In this document: one piece after another, positions 7,868 to 17,260 of the stretch | Layout of the letters: every line of letters begins with the position of its first letter | How positions within the stretch are numbered: the first letter of the stretch is position 1 | Source of the DNA: Manganibacter manganicus | Lineage (GTDB): Bacteria > Pseudomonadota > Alphaproteobacteria > Rhizobiales > Rhizobiaceae | DNA length: 64,000 nucleotides | Assembly (NCBI RefSeq): GCF_002075885.1 | Contig: NZ_MDET01000012.1 | Location: 151,144 to 215,143 of the forward strand | Reading direction: 5' to 3' | Position numbers and translations under genes: made by a program | The notes under the pieces: model-generated | What the model was told of the DNA's origin: nothing | Databases searched by the model: none | The model's input: the letters and a program-made list of their open reading frames with translations, nothing else

Positions 7868-8986
7868 TCAGGCAGCGGCCAGCGCCGCTTGCGGCTCGGC
7901 CAGATCGTAGCCGAGCGATTCAGCGACTGCGCGATTGGTGATTCTGCCCCTGTGGACGTTGAGGCCATTGCGCAGGTGGGGATCGTCCATGATGGCCGTC
8001 AATCCCTTGTCGGCAAGCTGCAAGCCATAATGCAGCGTTGCATTGTTGAGCGCATGCGCCGAGGTGATCGGCACGGCACCCGGCATGTTGGCGACGCAAT
8101 AATGGATGACGCCGTCAATCACGTAGGTCGGGTCGGCATGGGTGGTGGCGTGCGAGGTCTCGAAGCAGCCACCCTGGTCAATTGCCACATCCACCAGAAC
8201 AGAACCCTTCTTCATGCCCGATAGCATCTCGCGGGTGACGAGCTTCGGTGCCGCCGCGCCGGGAATCAGCACCGCGCCAATCACCAGGTCGGCGGAAAAG
8301 CATTCTTCTTCCAGCGCCTCGACCGTCGAGTAGCGGGTATGCACCCGCCCGCCGAACAGGTCGTCAAGCTGGCGAAGCCGCGGGATCGAGCGGTCGACGA
8401 TGCTGACATCGGCACCCAACCCAACTGCCATGCGCGCCGCGTGCAGGCCAACGACACCACCACCGATAACCAGCACCTTGCCTGGCAGCACGCCCGGCAC
8501 ACCGCCAAGCAGGATACCGCGTCCGCCATTGGCTTTCTGCAGCGCCGTGGCGCCGGCCTGGATGGAGAGCCGCCCGGCGACCTCCGACATCGGCGCCAGA
8601 AGCGGCAACCCGCCGCGATCGTCCGTTACCGTCTCATAGGCGACGGCGGTAACGCCGGATTCAAGAAGCCCCTTTGTCTGTTCCGGGTCGGGTGCGAGGT
8701 GCAGATAGGTGTAGAGGATTTGCCCCTCGCGCAACTGAGTCCATTCGCCGGGTTGAGGCTCCTTGACCTTGACGATCATGTCGGATTTGGCAAAGACCTC
8801 TTCGGCTGTCTTCGCAATCCTGGCGCCGGCCGCATGATAGGCATTATCGTCCGCGCCGATGCCGGTGCCAAGTCCAGTCTCGACCAGCACCTCATGGCCG
8901 TGGGCGGCATATTCGCGGACCGCACCGGGGGTAAGCCCGACACGATATTCGTTGTTCTTGATTTCCTTGGGGCAACCGACACGCAT
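7868..8986 (-). CDS. ald: Alanine dehydrogenase
   Basis: An NAD-dependent enzyme interconverting L-alanine with pyruvate and ammonia, 372 residues, the standard family length. The catalytic residues stand at the positions known from characterised enzymes: K75 in VKVKEP and H96 in YLHLAP. The Rossmann loop [14 protein letters not shown] is at about 170-185, and the C-terminal [15 protein letters not shown] is typical. A Lrp/AsnC-type regulator is transcribed divergently 150 bases away, the usual arrangement for ald, suggesting alanine-responsive control. Confidence 0.96.
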   Translation of the reverse strand: MRVGCPKEIKNNEYRVGLTPGAVREYAAHGHEVLVETGLGTGIGADDNAYHAAGARIAKTAEEVFAKSDMIVKVKEPQPGEWTQLREGQILYTYLHLAPDPEQTKGLLESGVTAVAYETVTDDRGGLPLLAPMSEVAGRLSIQAGATALQKANGGRGILLGGVPGVLPGKVLVIGGGVVGLHAARMAVGLGADVSIVDRSIPRLRQLDDLFGGRVHTRYSTVEALEEECFSADLVIGAVLIPGAAAPKLVTREMLSGMKKGSVLVDVAIDQGGCFETSHATTHADPTYVIDGVIHYCVANMPGAVPITSAHALNNATLHYGLQLADKGLTAIMDDPHLRNGLNVHRGRITNRAVAESLGYDLAEPQAALAAA

Positions 8987-9140
8987 TCTCGTTCTCCTCC
9001 GATCGATGCGGCGTGAAATCCACGGGGCAGAAATTCAAGCACGGAACGGGCGGAATGTGTTTGCGAAGATGCTTGTTGAAATGGGGAGAGATCGATATTA
9101 ATTGCGCAGAAATTACTTTTATTCGAAGGAATTGTGAAAA
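8987..9140. promoter_or_regulatory. Divergent ald / Lrp-type regulator control region
   Basis: The 154-base gap between the two divergent genes becomes AT-rich at 9095-9140 (ATATTAATTG, AATTACTTTTATT), the kind of bent, AT-rich DNA Lrp-family proteins bind. No perfect operator could be picked by eye. The GAAGGA at 9125-9130 is the likely ribosome binding site of the regulator. Confidence 0.45.
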
Positions 9141-9614
9141 TTGGCGCTTGATAGGATCGATATCGCTATTTTAGAGGCGTTGCAGAAAGATGGCCGCATG
9201 CCCAATGCGGCCTTGGCCGAAAAAGTCGGTCTATCGCAATCGGCCTGTTCGCGCCGCCTGGATAATCTGGAGAAGTCCGGCGCCATCAGGGGCTATCATG
9301 CGCGCTTGTCGAATGCCGCGCTCGGCCATCAGATGACGGCAATCGTCCATATATCGCTGACGGGGCAGTTCGAAAAGACGCTTTCGGATTTCGAAACGGC
9401 GATCAAGCGTTGCCCCAACGTGCTTTCGTGCCATCTGATGTCGGGGGAGTACGATTACATTCTGCGCATCGCGGCCAAGGATCTGGCTGATTACGAGCGC
9501 ATTCACAAGGAATGGCTGTCGGCAATGCCGCATGTGACGAAGATCAATTCCTCCTTTGCACTGCGCGAGATCATCGATCGCACGGCAATGGGTCTAAAGC
9601 CCGAAATGGCGTGA
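9141..9614 (+). CDS. Lrp/AsnC family transcriptional regulator (AldR-like)
   Basis: A 157-residue feast/famine regulator. Residues 1-60 form the helix-turn-helix (DRIDIAILEALQKDGR, then AALAEKVGLSQSACSRRLDNLE), and the rest is the RAM effector domain with the CHLMSGEYDYILRIA signature. The start is a TTG with AAGGA ten bases upstream; no ATG is available. Being divergent from ald makes alanine-responsive control of ald the natural inference. The effector is not provable from sequence. Confidence 0.9.
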   Translation: MALDRIDIAILEALQKDGRMPNAALAEKVGLSQSACSRRLDNLEKSGAIRGYHARLSNAALGHQMTAIVHISLTGQFEKTLSDFETAIKRCPNVLSCHLMSGEYDYILRIAAKDLADYERIHKEWLSAMPHVTKINSSFALREIIDRTAMGLKPEMA

Positions 9615-9617
9615 CGC

Positions 9618-10271
9618 TTACGAAGCTTCCGTCACCAGATGATCCATCGGAATGTCATGAGCCTGCGGATAGATGGTGGGGATTCGTTGCAGTTCATAGC
9701 CGACGGCGATGACCATCGGCTTGAACGGCATCGCCGCCAGCGTGCGATCGTAGAAGCCGCCGCCATAGCCGAGGCGGTAGCGGTTTGGATCAATGCCCAC
9801 CACGGGCGAGATCACGATATCGGGAAACACCGGATCGCCGGTTTCCGGAATGGGGATGTTCCACACGCCTTTGACCAGCTTGTCGCCATGCTTGTAGGCC
9901 CGGAAGACCAGCGGCTGGCCTTTTTCGATCACCAGGGGCAGGGCGGTGCGGCCGCCGCGCGCATTGATCTCGTCCATGCACGGCCGCAAATCCGGTTCGC
10001 CGCGGAACGGCCAGTAGAGACTGACCATACGGCCGTCAATGTCGCCGATGACGGCGTCGAGCCCCTTGGCGATCCGCGCCGACATGGCTGCTCTTTCATC
10101 GGCTGATACGGCAAGACGGGCGGCGATCAGCCTTTCGCGTTCTGCCTTGCGCCAGCGCCGTACGTCGGCCCAATCGGCGATCGGTGCTTGGAAAGCAGGG
10201 TCCAGTTCGTGCATGAAACAGGGCGGGGAAGCGTATTGCGCCGTGCCTTCTTCGTCGTCTTTACCAGTCAT
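9618..10271 (-). CDS. 5-formyltetrahydrofolate cyclo-ligase family protein
   Basis: Expected to convert 5-formyl-THF to 5,10-methenyl-THF with ATP in one-carbon metabolism. The 217-residue protein contains the family's basic N-terminal segment WRKAERERLIAARLA, the strand RMVSLYWPFRGEPD, and the C-terminal nucleotide/folate motif RLGYGGGFYDRTLA. An upstream GTG/ATG region adds ten residues, but the ATG at 10271 has GGGAG six bases before it. It is tail-to-tail with the Lrp-type regulator with only three bases between stops. Confidence 0.85.
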   Translation of the reverse strand: MTGKDDEEGTAQYASPPCFMHELDPAFQAPIADWADVRRWRKAERERLIAARLAVSADERAAMSARIAKGLDAVIGDIDGRMVSLYWPFRGEPDLRPCMDEINARGGRTALPLVIEKGQPLVFRAYKHGDKLVKGVWNIPIPETGDPVFPDIVISPVVGIDPNRYRLGYGGGFYDRTLAAMPFKPMVIAVGYELQRIPTIYPQAHDIPMDHLVTEAS

Positions 10272-10442
10272 CTTCCGCTCCCGTTCTGCACGATCAATCA
10301 ACCCAACCTAAGCCTCACAGGATAGGGCGTCCATTCATTTGGCGACATGCAAAGGCGTATCGAACGCAATTATCCGGCAGATCCGCTGCCAAAAGGTCGA
10401 AGCCAATGCTATGATCGCCATGGCCGAAACGCGAATCCTGCC

Positions 10443-10571
10443 ATGCGATACGTTATCGTCGTCTGCATCATCGCCTTGTTCGTTATCTGGGACGGTCTCT
10501 ACAATCAGGGGCGCTATCTCGATCGGGCGGTGCGGGAGGCAAACGGGGTCGTGCGCCTCGTCACCGGCTAG
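10443..10571 (+). CDS. Small single-pass membrane protein (42 residues)
   Basis: The predicted protein starts MRYVIVVCIIALFVIWDG, a hydrophobic membrane segment at residues 3-16, followed by a short charged tail with QGRYLDRAVREANGVV. The longer open frame to 10347 adds a hydrophilic stretch with no family resemblance, so the internal ATG is preferred. The ribosome binding site is weak. I do not recognise the family; it sits alone between folate and Dabb genes. Confidence 0.45.
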   Translation: MRYVIVVCIIALFVIWDGLYNQGRYLDRAVREANGVVRLVTG

Positions 10572-10676
10572 GCGGAGACCAGCGCCGCGACATCGCTGCG
10601 GGTTGACGGATTTTCCTCACTGCCTGAAAAGGCGCTCCATATCGCTTCCTCGAACCGGGCGGCGAAGGAGAATGCA

Positions 10677-10967
10677 GTGATTCGACATATCGTTTTCTTC
10701 AGTGCCAAACATGAGGTCGAGGCACAGGTCGTCCGCGAAGGCCTGTTAGCCCTGGGTGAAATCCCGCATTCGGAACTGTTCGAAGTCGCGCTGAACAGCA
10801 AGGTCGATCCGCTCTGCGACCGGATCGATGTTGTCGTCTATGCGGAGTTCAAGGATGAGGCGGCGCTGGCCGCCTTCAAGGCCCACCCGACCTATGCCGC
10901 GACGACCGCCAAGGTGCGGCCATTGCGCGAGCTCCGGTTTTCGGCCGATATCGCTTCCGGCGCCTGA
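10677..10967 (+). CDS. Dabb (stress-responsive A/B barrel) domain protein
   Basis: A 96-residue dimeric alpha-beta barrel protein. The opening IRHIVFFSAKHE is the classic Dabb start, and DVVVYAEFKDEAALAAFKAHPTY matches the central strand and the HP-x-H-like turn. The start is a GTG. Members range from stress proteins to small enzymes, so the substrate is unknown. Only six bases separate its stop from the convergent metC stop. Confidence 0.8.
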   Translation: MIRHIVFFSAKHEVEAQVVREGLLALGEIPHSELFEVALNSKVDPLCDRIDVVVYAEFKDEAALAAFKAHPTYAATTAKVRPLRELRFSADIASGA

Positions 10968-10973
10968 AAAATA

Positions 10974-12140
10974 TCAGAAAGCTGCGGCGGCAAGTGCGGC
11001 GGCAAGGTCGGCTTTCAGGTCTTCGACATCTTCCATGCCGATCTGAAGGCGAATGACCGGCCCTTCGGTCGGTCCCTTGGCAACCACCCGGTCGCCCAGG
11101 AAGACGTGAACGGCCAGGCTTTCATAGCCGCCCCAGGAATAGCCCAGCCCGAACAGTTTCAGCGTATCCAGGAAGGCGTGCGCCTCCTTCTGGCCGCCGC
11201 CGGCCAGCACGATTGAAAAAATGCCGCTGGAACCGGAGAAATCCCGCTTCCACAAGGCATGGTCGGGGTGGCTCGGCAGGGCCGGATGCAGCACGCGGGC
11301 CACGCCATTCTGCGTTTCCAGCCATGCCGCTATCTCCAGCGTGCTTTTGCGGTGATGTTCGAGCCGTACGCCCATGGTGCGCAGTCCACGCAAGACCTGA
11401 TAGACATCATCCGGCCCTGCGCAGCATCCGAGCGTCACGAACGCTTCGTGAAGTTTCGGCCAGCAGGCTTCATTGGCTGAGACGGTGCCGAGCAGTATGT
11501 CGGAATGGCCGCCGGGGTATTTCGTCGCCGCGTGGATCGAGATGTCGACGCCATGGTCGAGTGGACGGAAATAGAGCGGCGTAGCCCAGGTATTGTCCAT
11601 CATCACGATGGCGCCGGCTGCATGGGCGGCCTTGGCGATGGCCGGAATGTCCTGCACCTCGAAGGTGTTGGAAGCCGGCGATTCGGTGAAGACCACGCGC
11701 GTGTTTGGCTTGATGAGGTCTGCAATACTCGCGCCGACATGCGGGTCGTAATATTCGACCTCGACGCCCATTCGCTTGAGCATGGTGTCGGCGAAATGCC
11801 GCGTTGGATGATAAACCGAATCGACAATCAGCATGTGATCGCCGGCTGCCGCGAAGGCGAGCAGCGGCACCGTGACGGCGGCAAGACCGGACGGAACGGC
11901 AATCGTGCCGGCAGATCCTTCGAGCGCGTCGATCGCGTCCGTCAGCGCGTCGGTGGTCGGCGTTCCTCGCGTGCCGTAGGAGTATTTCTGGCCTCGCGAG
12001 GCCATGGTCGCGGCGTCGGGAAAGAGCACCGTGGAGGCATGCACCACAGGCGGATTGACGAATCCGTAATAGTCACGCGGATCGTAACCTGAATGGATGA
12101 GGCGGGTGTTGACGCCCAATTGCTTGTTCTGTTCTGCCAT
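10974..12140 (-). CDS. metC: Cystathionine beta-lyase
   Basis: A PLP enzyme of the Cys/Met metabolism family, 388 residues, cleaving cystathionine to homocysteine in methionine synthesis. Visible marks are YSYGTRGTPTTDALTDAI, VPSGLAAVT, MDNTWATPLYFRPL and the PLP-lysine site IHAATKYPGGHSD. The C-terminal SLGGxESL-like segment here reads YSWGGYESLAV, the variant seen in MetC-type beta-lyases. Start ATG at 12140 follows AGAGAG; upstream in-frame codons are not family-like. It is transcribed away from the aap operon. Confidence 0.9.
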   Translation of the reverse strand: MAEQNKQLGVNTRLIHSGYDPRDYYGFVNPPVVHASTVLFPDAATMASRGQKYSYGTRGTPTTDALTDAIDALEGSAGTIAVPSGLAAVTVPLLAFAAAGDHMLIVDSVYHPTRHFADTMLKRMGVEVEYYDPHVGASIADLIKPNTRVVFTESPASNTFEVQDIPAIAKAAHAAGAIVMMDNTWATPLYFRPLDHGVDISIHAATKYPGGHSDILLGTVSANEACWPKLHEAFVTLGCCAGPDDVYQVLRGLRTMGVRLEHHRKSTLEIAAWLETQNGVARVLHPALPSHPDHALWKRDFSGSSGIFSIVLAGGGQKEAHAFLDTLKLFGLGYSWGGYESLAVHVFLGDRVVAKGPTEGPVIRLQIGMEDVEDLKADLAAALAAAAF

Positions 12141-12501
12141 GGGATCACTCTCTTTCCGAGCGCTAGGCATAAAAGGCGGCTGCGGATCGTGCAACCGCTG
12201 GACACCTGCCAGAAATCGCCTTCGCATGGGCCAATTTCAGATGATTGCGTAATGGAACGTAACCGCGGGATCTCAACCCTGCCGCGACTCCTGTGCAATA
12301 GTCCTTCGTCGTAAACGCGTTGAGTTTGGTCATTCTTTCTTGACCTCACGGAAATAATCGCCTTCGATGCAAACTTGTGAAGGGGAGATGGTTCGCGCGT
12401 CGGTTCGATGCGGCGCTGCCGGAAATGGGCCGGAATTGGACAACTTCACCCGTACAGGAAAAACAGGTTCAAGCCTGACAACACAAAAAGGGTCTGTGGG
12501 T
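12141..12501. promoter_or_regulatory. Divergent metC / aapJ control region
   Basis: A 361-base gap with no credible gene. A possible aap promoter is TTGACC at 12340-12345 with TTCGAT 17 bases later, a weak -10. The aap leader then runs about 130 bases and ends in AAAAAGGG just before the start codon. I saw no SAM-II riboswitch or other known leader in front of metC. Confidence 0.4.
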
Positions 12502-13530
12502 ATGAAACATATTGCAATCGGTGTTCTGGGAGCGGCGGCGCTTGGCTTGATGGCCTCGGTGGCTTCGGCGAACACTTTGGACGACGTCAAGGCCAAGGGG
12601 TTCATCCAATGCGGTGTCAACACGGGCCTGGCTGGTTTCGCCGCACCCGATGACAAGGGTGAATGGAAGGGCCTCGACGTTGATTTCTGCCGTGCGGTCG
12701 CCGCCGCGGTGTTTGGAGACGGCAGCAAGGTCAAGTTCACGCCGTTGACGGCCAAGGAGCGATTTACCGCCTTGCAGTCGGGTGAAATCGACCTGCTTTC
12801 CCGCAATACGACCTGGACGATCAACCGCGATACGGCGCTTGGCCTGAACTTCGCCGGCGTGACCTATTACGACGGCCAGGGTTTCATGATCAACGCCAAG
12901 AAGCTGCCTGGCGTGAATTCGGCGCTCCAGCTTTCCGGCGCCGCCGTTTGCGTCCAGGCGGGCACGACCACCGAACTCAACCTCGCCGATTATTTCAAGG
13001 CGAACAAGATGGAATACAATCCGGTCGTGTTCGAGAAACTGGCCGAGGTGAACGCAGCCTATGATTCGGGCCGTTGCGACGTCTACACGACCGACCAGTC
13101 GGGCCTCTACGGCATTCGCCTGACGCTGAAGTCACCTGACGACCACGTCGTGCTTCCCGAGATCATCTCCAAGGAGCCGCTCGGCCCGGCGGTGCGACAG
13201 GGCGACGACCAGTGGTTCCACATCGTGCGCTGGACCTATTACGCCCTGCTCGATGCCGAGGAACTCGGTGTCACTCAGGCCAATGTCGACGAGATGAAGA
13301 ACTCGCCGAATCCGAAGATCAAGCGCATGCTGGGCGGCGAGACTGACACCAAGATCGGCACCGATCTCGGTCTGACCAATGACTGGGCCGTCAATATCAT
13401 CAAGGCTGTTGGCAACTATGGCGAAATCTTCGACCGCAATGTCGGTGCCGGTAGCCCGTTGAAGATTTCGCGTGGCCTCAATGCGCTGTGGACCAAGGGA
13501 GGTCTGCAATACGGCATGCCGATCCGCTGA
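12502..13530 (+). CDS. aapJ: General L-amino acid ABC transporter, periplasmic binding protein
   Basis: A periplasmic solute-binding protein of 342 residues, first gene of aapJQMP. Residues 1-23 are a signal peptide ending SVASA. The mature part starts NTLDDVKAKGFIQCGV and carries the polar amino acid binding pattern GLDVDFCRAVAAAVFGD. The disulfide-forming cysteines of the AapJ subfamily (IQCGV, DFCRA, VCVQAG, RCDVY) are present. Start ATG at 12502 follows AAAGGG. The Aap system of rhizobia takes up a wide range of L-amino acids and also affects efflux; that role is inferred from family. Confidence 0.94.
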   Translation: MKHIAIGVLGAAALGLMASVASANTLDDVKAKGFIQCGVNTGLAGFAAPDDKGEWKGLDVDFCRAVAAAVFGDGSKVKFTPLTAKERFTALQSGEIDLLSRNTTWTINRDTALGLNFAGVTYYDGQGFMINAKKLPGVNSALQLSGAAVCVQAGTTTELNLADYFKANKMEYNPVVFEKLAEVNAAYDSGRCDVYTTDQSGLYGIRLTLKSPDDHVVLPEIISKEPLGPAVRQGDDQWFHIVRWTYYALLDAEELGVTQANVDEMKNSPNPKIKRMLGGETDTKIGTDLGLTNDWAVNIIKAVGNYGEIFDRNVGAGSPLKISRGLNALWTKGGLQYGMPIR

Positions 13531-13593
13531 TTGAAAGAATGATCCGGGAGGCAGATCCGCTGCTTCCCGGCTTTTCTGTCAGGGGACGATCAC

Positions 13594-14781
13594 ATGGCAT
13601 CGCAGGATATTCTTCGCGAGGACAATAGTCGCAGCTCCTTTATCAACGACCCGAAGATACGTGGAATGTTCTTCCAGGTTCTCGTTGCCGTTCTGCTGAT
13701 CGGCGGCATCTGGTGGATCGTCAACAACGTTATCGATAATCTTCATCGCTCGCACATCGCGTCGGGCTTCGGTTTCCTCGACAGCCGCGCTGGCTTCGAC
13801 ATCAGCCAGACTCCGATCGCATACAATTCGGACATGACGTATGGCCGCGCCCTGGTGGTCGGCTTTCTCAACACGTTGATCGTAGCCGCCACCGGTATCG
13901 TCACCGCAACCGTTATCGGGTTCCTCGTCGGCATCGGGCGATTGTCCAGGAACTGGCTGATCCGCAAACTTTGCACGATTTATATCGAGGTGTTTCGCAA
14001 CATCCCGCCGCTGCTGGTTATCTTTTTCTGGTATTTCGGCGTCTTGTCCGTGCTGCCCATGCCGCGCGACAGTATTGAGCTGCCGTTCAGCACCTATCTC
14101 AACAATCGCGGCTTTTATTTCCCTCATGCCATCTGGGGCGAGGGATCGTGGCTGATCCTGGTGGCTTTCGTTGTCGGCGTCGCCATGGCGTGGTTCGTGG
14201 CCCGGCGTGCGCGCCAACGCCAAATGGCCACAGGACAAACCTTTCCGGTGTTCTGGACTTCGCTCGCCCTCATCGTCGGCCTGCCACTGCTGGCATTCGC
14301 GGCCAGCGGTTTTCCGGTCAGCTTCGATTTGCCGAAGAAGTCCATCTTCAATCTTTCCGGCGGCTTGCAGGTGAAGCCGGAATTCATGTCGCTTTATCTG
14401 GCGCTATCCTTCTATACGGCGGCCTTCATTGCCGAGATCATTCGCGCCGGCATATTGGGGGTCAGCAAGGGCCAAACAGAAGCATCGGCGGCGCTTGGCC
14501 TGCGACCCGCCCAGATATTGCGGCTTGTGGTCGTGCCGCAGGCCATGCGGATCGTCATTCCGCCACTGACCAGCCAATATCTGAACCTGACGAAGAATTC
14601 GTCGCTTGCCATTGCCATCGGCTATCCCGACCTCGTGGCTACGGGCGGAACGGTGTTGAACCAGACCGGGCAGGCAATTGAAATCGTAGTGATCTGGATG
14701 ATCGTTTATCTCGGCATCAGCCTTTTGACCTCAGCCTTCATGAATTGGTTCAATGCCAAGATGGCCTTGGTGGAAAGGTAA
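13594..14781 (+). CDS. aapQ: General L-amino acid ABC transporter, permease AapQ
   Basis: An inner-membrane permease of 395 residues. It has an N-terminal membrane segment ([14 protein letters not shown]), a long periplasmic loop, then the HisM-type core with [22 protein letters not shown] and the ATPase-docking EAA loop [22 protein letters not shown]. The large extra central domain (around residues 150-260) is typical of AapQ and makes it longer than the 230-residue HisQ/M proteins. It starts 63 bases after aapJ with GGGGA upstream. Confidence 0.94.
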   Translation: MASQDILREDNSRSSFINDPKIRGMFFQVLVAVLLIGGIWWIVNNVIDNLHRSHIASGFGFLDSRAGFDISQTPIAYNSDMTYGRALVVGFLNTLIVAATGIVTATVIGFLVGIGRLSRNWLIRKLCTIYIEVFRNIPPLLVIFFWYFGVLSVLPMPRDSIELPFSTYLNNRGFYFPHAIWGEGSWLILVAFVVGVAMAWFVARRARQRQMATGQTFPVFWTSLALIVGLPLLAFAASGFPVSFDLPKKSIFNLSGGLQVKPEFMSLYLALSFYTAAFIAEIIRAGILGVSKGQTEASAALGLRPAQILRLVVVPQAMRIVIPPLTSQYLNLTKNSSLAIAIGYPDLVATGGTVLNQTGQAIEIVVIWMIVYLGISLLTSAFMNWFNAKMALVER

Positions 14782-14788
14782 GTTGATC

Positions 14789-15943
14789 ATGCAGGAACAC
14801 GATCTTACCTTTGTGCGCGCAGAAATGGTAATAGCTCAGGCGCCGCCACGCGGTGAACGAGGCCTCGGCTCCTGGCTGCGCAGGAATTTGTTTGCCTCCG
14901 TCGGCGATACTGTGCTCACCATAATAGGATTGCTGATCGTCGCCTATCTCCTGCCGCCGTTCATCGAATGGGCGCTGGTCAACGCACAATGGACCGGGCC
15001 GGACCGCAGCGTCTGCGCGACGGTGGCACAAGGCGGTGTCCAGCCCGATGGCTGGTCCGGCGCATGCTGGGCATTCGTCCAGGCGAAGTTCGGCCAATTC
15101 ATGTTCGGCCGTTACCCTATCGATCAGCGCTGGCGGCCGATTCTCGTTGCAATCCTGTTCGTGGCTTTGATCGTGCCGATGGCGATGCCACGGGTGCCGC
15201 GCAAGGGCCTCAACGCAATTCTATTGTTCCTGATATTTCCGGTGGTCGCCTTTTTCCTTTTGGTCGGCGGTGTATTCGGCTTGCCGCATGTCGAGACGCC
15301 CCGTTGGGGTGGGTTGTTGGTCACGCTGGCGCTGTCTTATGTCGGTATTGTGGTATCTCTGCCGCTCGGCATCATATTTGCGCTGGGGCGGCGTTCCAAA
15401 ATGCCGGTGATCAAGACGGCCTGCGTCGTCTTCATCGAGACGGTGCGTGGCGTGCCGCTGGTCACGGTTCTGTTCATGGCCAGCGTCATGCTGCCCCTGT
15501 TTTTGCCGGAGGGCGTAACCTTCGACAAATTCCTGCGCGCGCTCATCGGCGTGTCGCTGTTTGCGGCTGCCTATATGGCCGAAGTCGTGCGTGGAGGCCT
15601 GCAGGCGATCCCGAAAGGACAGTATGAAGGAGCCGATTCGCTGGGCCTGGGCTACTGGCAGAAAATGATCCTGATTATCCTGCCGCAGGCGTTGAAACTG
15701 GTCATACCCGGCATCGTCAATACCTTCATCGGTATGTTCAAGGATACCAGCCTAGTCTACATTATTTCGATGTTCGACCTGCTTGGCGTCGTGCGGCAGA
15801 ACTTCTCGGATGCGACCTGGGCTTCGCCGCAAACGCCGATTTCCGGACTCGTATTCGCGGCATTGATCTTCTGGATTTTCTGCTTCGGCATGTCGCGCTA
15901 TTCAATGTTCATGGAACGCCGGCTCGACACCGGTCGTAGATAA
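14789..15943 (+). CDS. aapM: General L-amino acid ABC transporter, permease AapM
   Basis: The second permease, 384 residues, partner of AapQ. It shares the core motifs: [40 protein letters not shown] and the docking loop [22 protein letters not shown]. The N-terminal periplasmic part contains several cysteines ([14 protein letters not shown]), as in other AapM proteins. The start ATG at 14789 is seven bases after the aapQ stop and is served by GGAAAGG inside the aapQ end; the frame also reads upstream but without a start signal. Confidence 0.94.
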   Translation: MQEHDLTFVRAEMVIAQAPPRGERGLGSWLRRNLFASVGDTVLTIIGLLIVAYLLPPFIEWALVNAQWTGPDRSVCATVAQGGVQPDGWSGACWAFVQAKFGQFMFGRYPIDQRWRPILVAILFVALIVPMAMPRVPRKGLNAILLFLIFPVVAFFLLVGGVFGLPHVETPRWGGLLVTLALSYVGIVVSLPLGIIFALGRRSKMPVIKTACVVFIETVRGVPLVTVLFMASVMLPLFLPEGVTFDKFLRALIGVSLFAAAYMAEVVRGGLQAIPKGQYEGADSLGLGYWQKMILIILPQALKLVIPGIVNTFIGMFKDTSLVYIISMFDLLGVVRQNFSDATWASPQTPISGLVFAALIFWIFCFGMSRYSMFMERRLDTGRR

Positions 15944-15964
15944 ACAGACAAGGGGAATCGGTTC

Positions 15965-16768
15965 ATGGCTACCGAAAACGCGGTCCGCGCGGACGAGTTG
16001 GACATCGATACCAAGCGCATGCACGTCTCGGATACGGATGTGGCCATCGATATCATCGGCATGCACAAATGGTATGGCGAGTTCCATGTGCTGAAGGATA
16101 TCAACCTGAAGGTGATGCGCGGCGAACGCATTGTCATCTGCGGCCCGTCAGGGTCCGGCAAGTCGACCATGATCCGCTGTATCAACCGGCTGGAAGAGCA
16201 CCAGAAGGGCAAGATCATCGTTGACGGCAAGGAACTGACCAACGATCTGAAAAAGATCGACGAGGTACGCCGCGAGGTCGGCATGGTGTTCCAGCACTTC
16301 AACCTGTTTCCGCACCTGACCATCCTGGAAAACTGCACGCTGGCGCCGATCTGGGTGCGCAAGGTTCCGAAAAAGCAGGCCGAGGAAGCGGCCATGCATT
16401 TTCTGGAGCGCGTCAAGATCCCGGAGCAGGCCAACAAATATCCCGGCCAGCTTTCCGGCGGTCAGCAGCAGCGTGTGGCGATTGCCCGTTCACTGTGCAT
16501 GAACCCGCGCATCATGCTGTTCGACGAGCCGACGTCCGCGCTCGACCCGGAGATGATCAAGGAAGTTCTGGAAACCATGGTCGGGCTTGCCGAGGAGGGC
16601 ATGACCATGTTGTGCGTGACGCACGAGATGGGCTTTGCCCGCAAGGTGGCGAACCGTGTGATCTTCATGGATGCCGGCCAGATCGTCGAGCAGAACACGC
16701 CGAGCGAGTTTTTTGACAATCCCCGCCATGAGCGCACCAAGCTGTTCCTCAGCCAGATCCTGCACTGA
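15965..16768 (+). CDS. aapP: General L-amino acid ABC transporter, ATP-binding protein
   Basis: The ATPase of the Aap system, 267 residues. Walker A is GPSGSGKST, the ABC signature LSGGQQQR, Walker [15 protein letters not shown] and the switch histidine lies in CVTHEMGFA. An N-terminal extension of about 25 residues precedes the ABC fold, as in other AapP proteins. AAGGGGAA lies a good distance before the ATG. It ends the operon; no clear terminator is seen before the convergent GFA gene 28 bases on. Confidence 0.95.
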   Translation: MATENAVRADELDIDTKRMHVSDTDVAIDIIGMHKWYGEFHVLKDINLKVMRGERIVICGPSGSGKSTMIRCINRLEEHQKGKIIVDGKELTNDLKKIDEVRREVGMVFQHFNLFPHLTILENCTLAPIWVRKVPKKQAEEAAMHFLERVKIPEQANKYPGQLSGGQQQRVAIARSLCMNPRIMLFDEPTSALDPEMIKEVLETMVGLAEEGMTMLCVTHEMGFARKVANRVIFMDAGQIVEQNTPSEFFDNPRHERTKLFLSQILH

Positions 16769-16795
16769 CCGGAAACGCCCGGCTTTGTTTGGCAT

Positions 16796-17188
16796 TTATT
16801 CCTCAAAGCGGCTTATGGCGTTGCGATCATGCTCATATCGCCTCTTGAGGGGAAACGGCGGCAACCAGGATTCGCGACGGGTAGTCCAGAGTTCGTAAGT
16901 TGGGGTCAGTTGGTTCGGGGCATCCAGCGATCCCAGATTCACCTCGATTTCGTCGCTTGTGCGCCCAAAAACGGGAGAACCGCAATTCGGGCAGAAAAAT
17001 CGCCCGGCGTATTCGCGCGTTTCGCCGTTGATCTTCACTGCGCCAGTGGGGAATATCGCGGAGGCGTGGAAGAGCGCCCCATGATGCTTGCGACAGTCGA
17101 GGCAGTGGCAAATGCCGACCCGGTATGGCCGGCCCGTCGCGACGAGTCGAACGTTGCCGCATAGGCATCCTCCAGTGAATTTATCCAT
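16796..17188 (-). CDS. GFA family protein (CENP-V/GFA zinc domain)
   Basis: A 130-residue zinc protein of the glutathione-dependent formaldehyde-activating family. Zinc ligands are seen as GGCLCGNVRL, CHCLDCRK and FCPNCGSPVF. Most members are of unknown activity, and the original formaldehyde link applies to few, so I do not assign a reaction. It follows the FAD monooxygenase by 72 bases on the same strand and could be the third gene of that unit. Confidence 0.85.
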   Translation of the reverse strand: MDKFTGGCLCGNVRLVATGRPYRVGICHCLDCRKHHGALFHASAIFPTGAVKINGETREYAGRFFCPNCGSPVFGRTSDEIEVNLGSLDAPNQLTPTYELWTTRRESWLPPFPLKRRYEHDRNAISRFEE

Positions 17189-17260
17189 ACCTTGTCTCCT
17201 CGGAAATCTCGAAGTTACAATGCGTTACGGAAAGAAACAGAGAGAAACCATGAACATAAC

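Noticed and set aside
12141..12300. SAM-II riboswitch in front of metC
   Set aside because: The conserved SAM-II blocks are absent on the minus strand.
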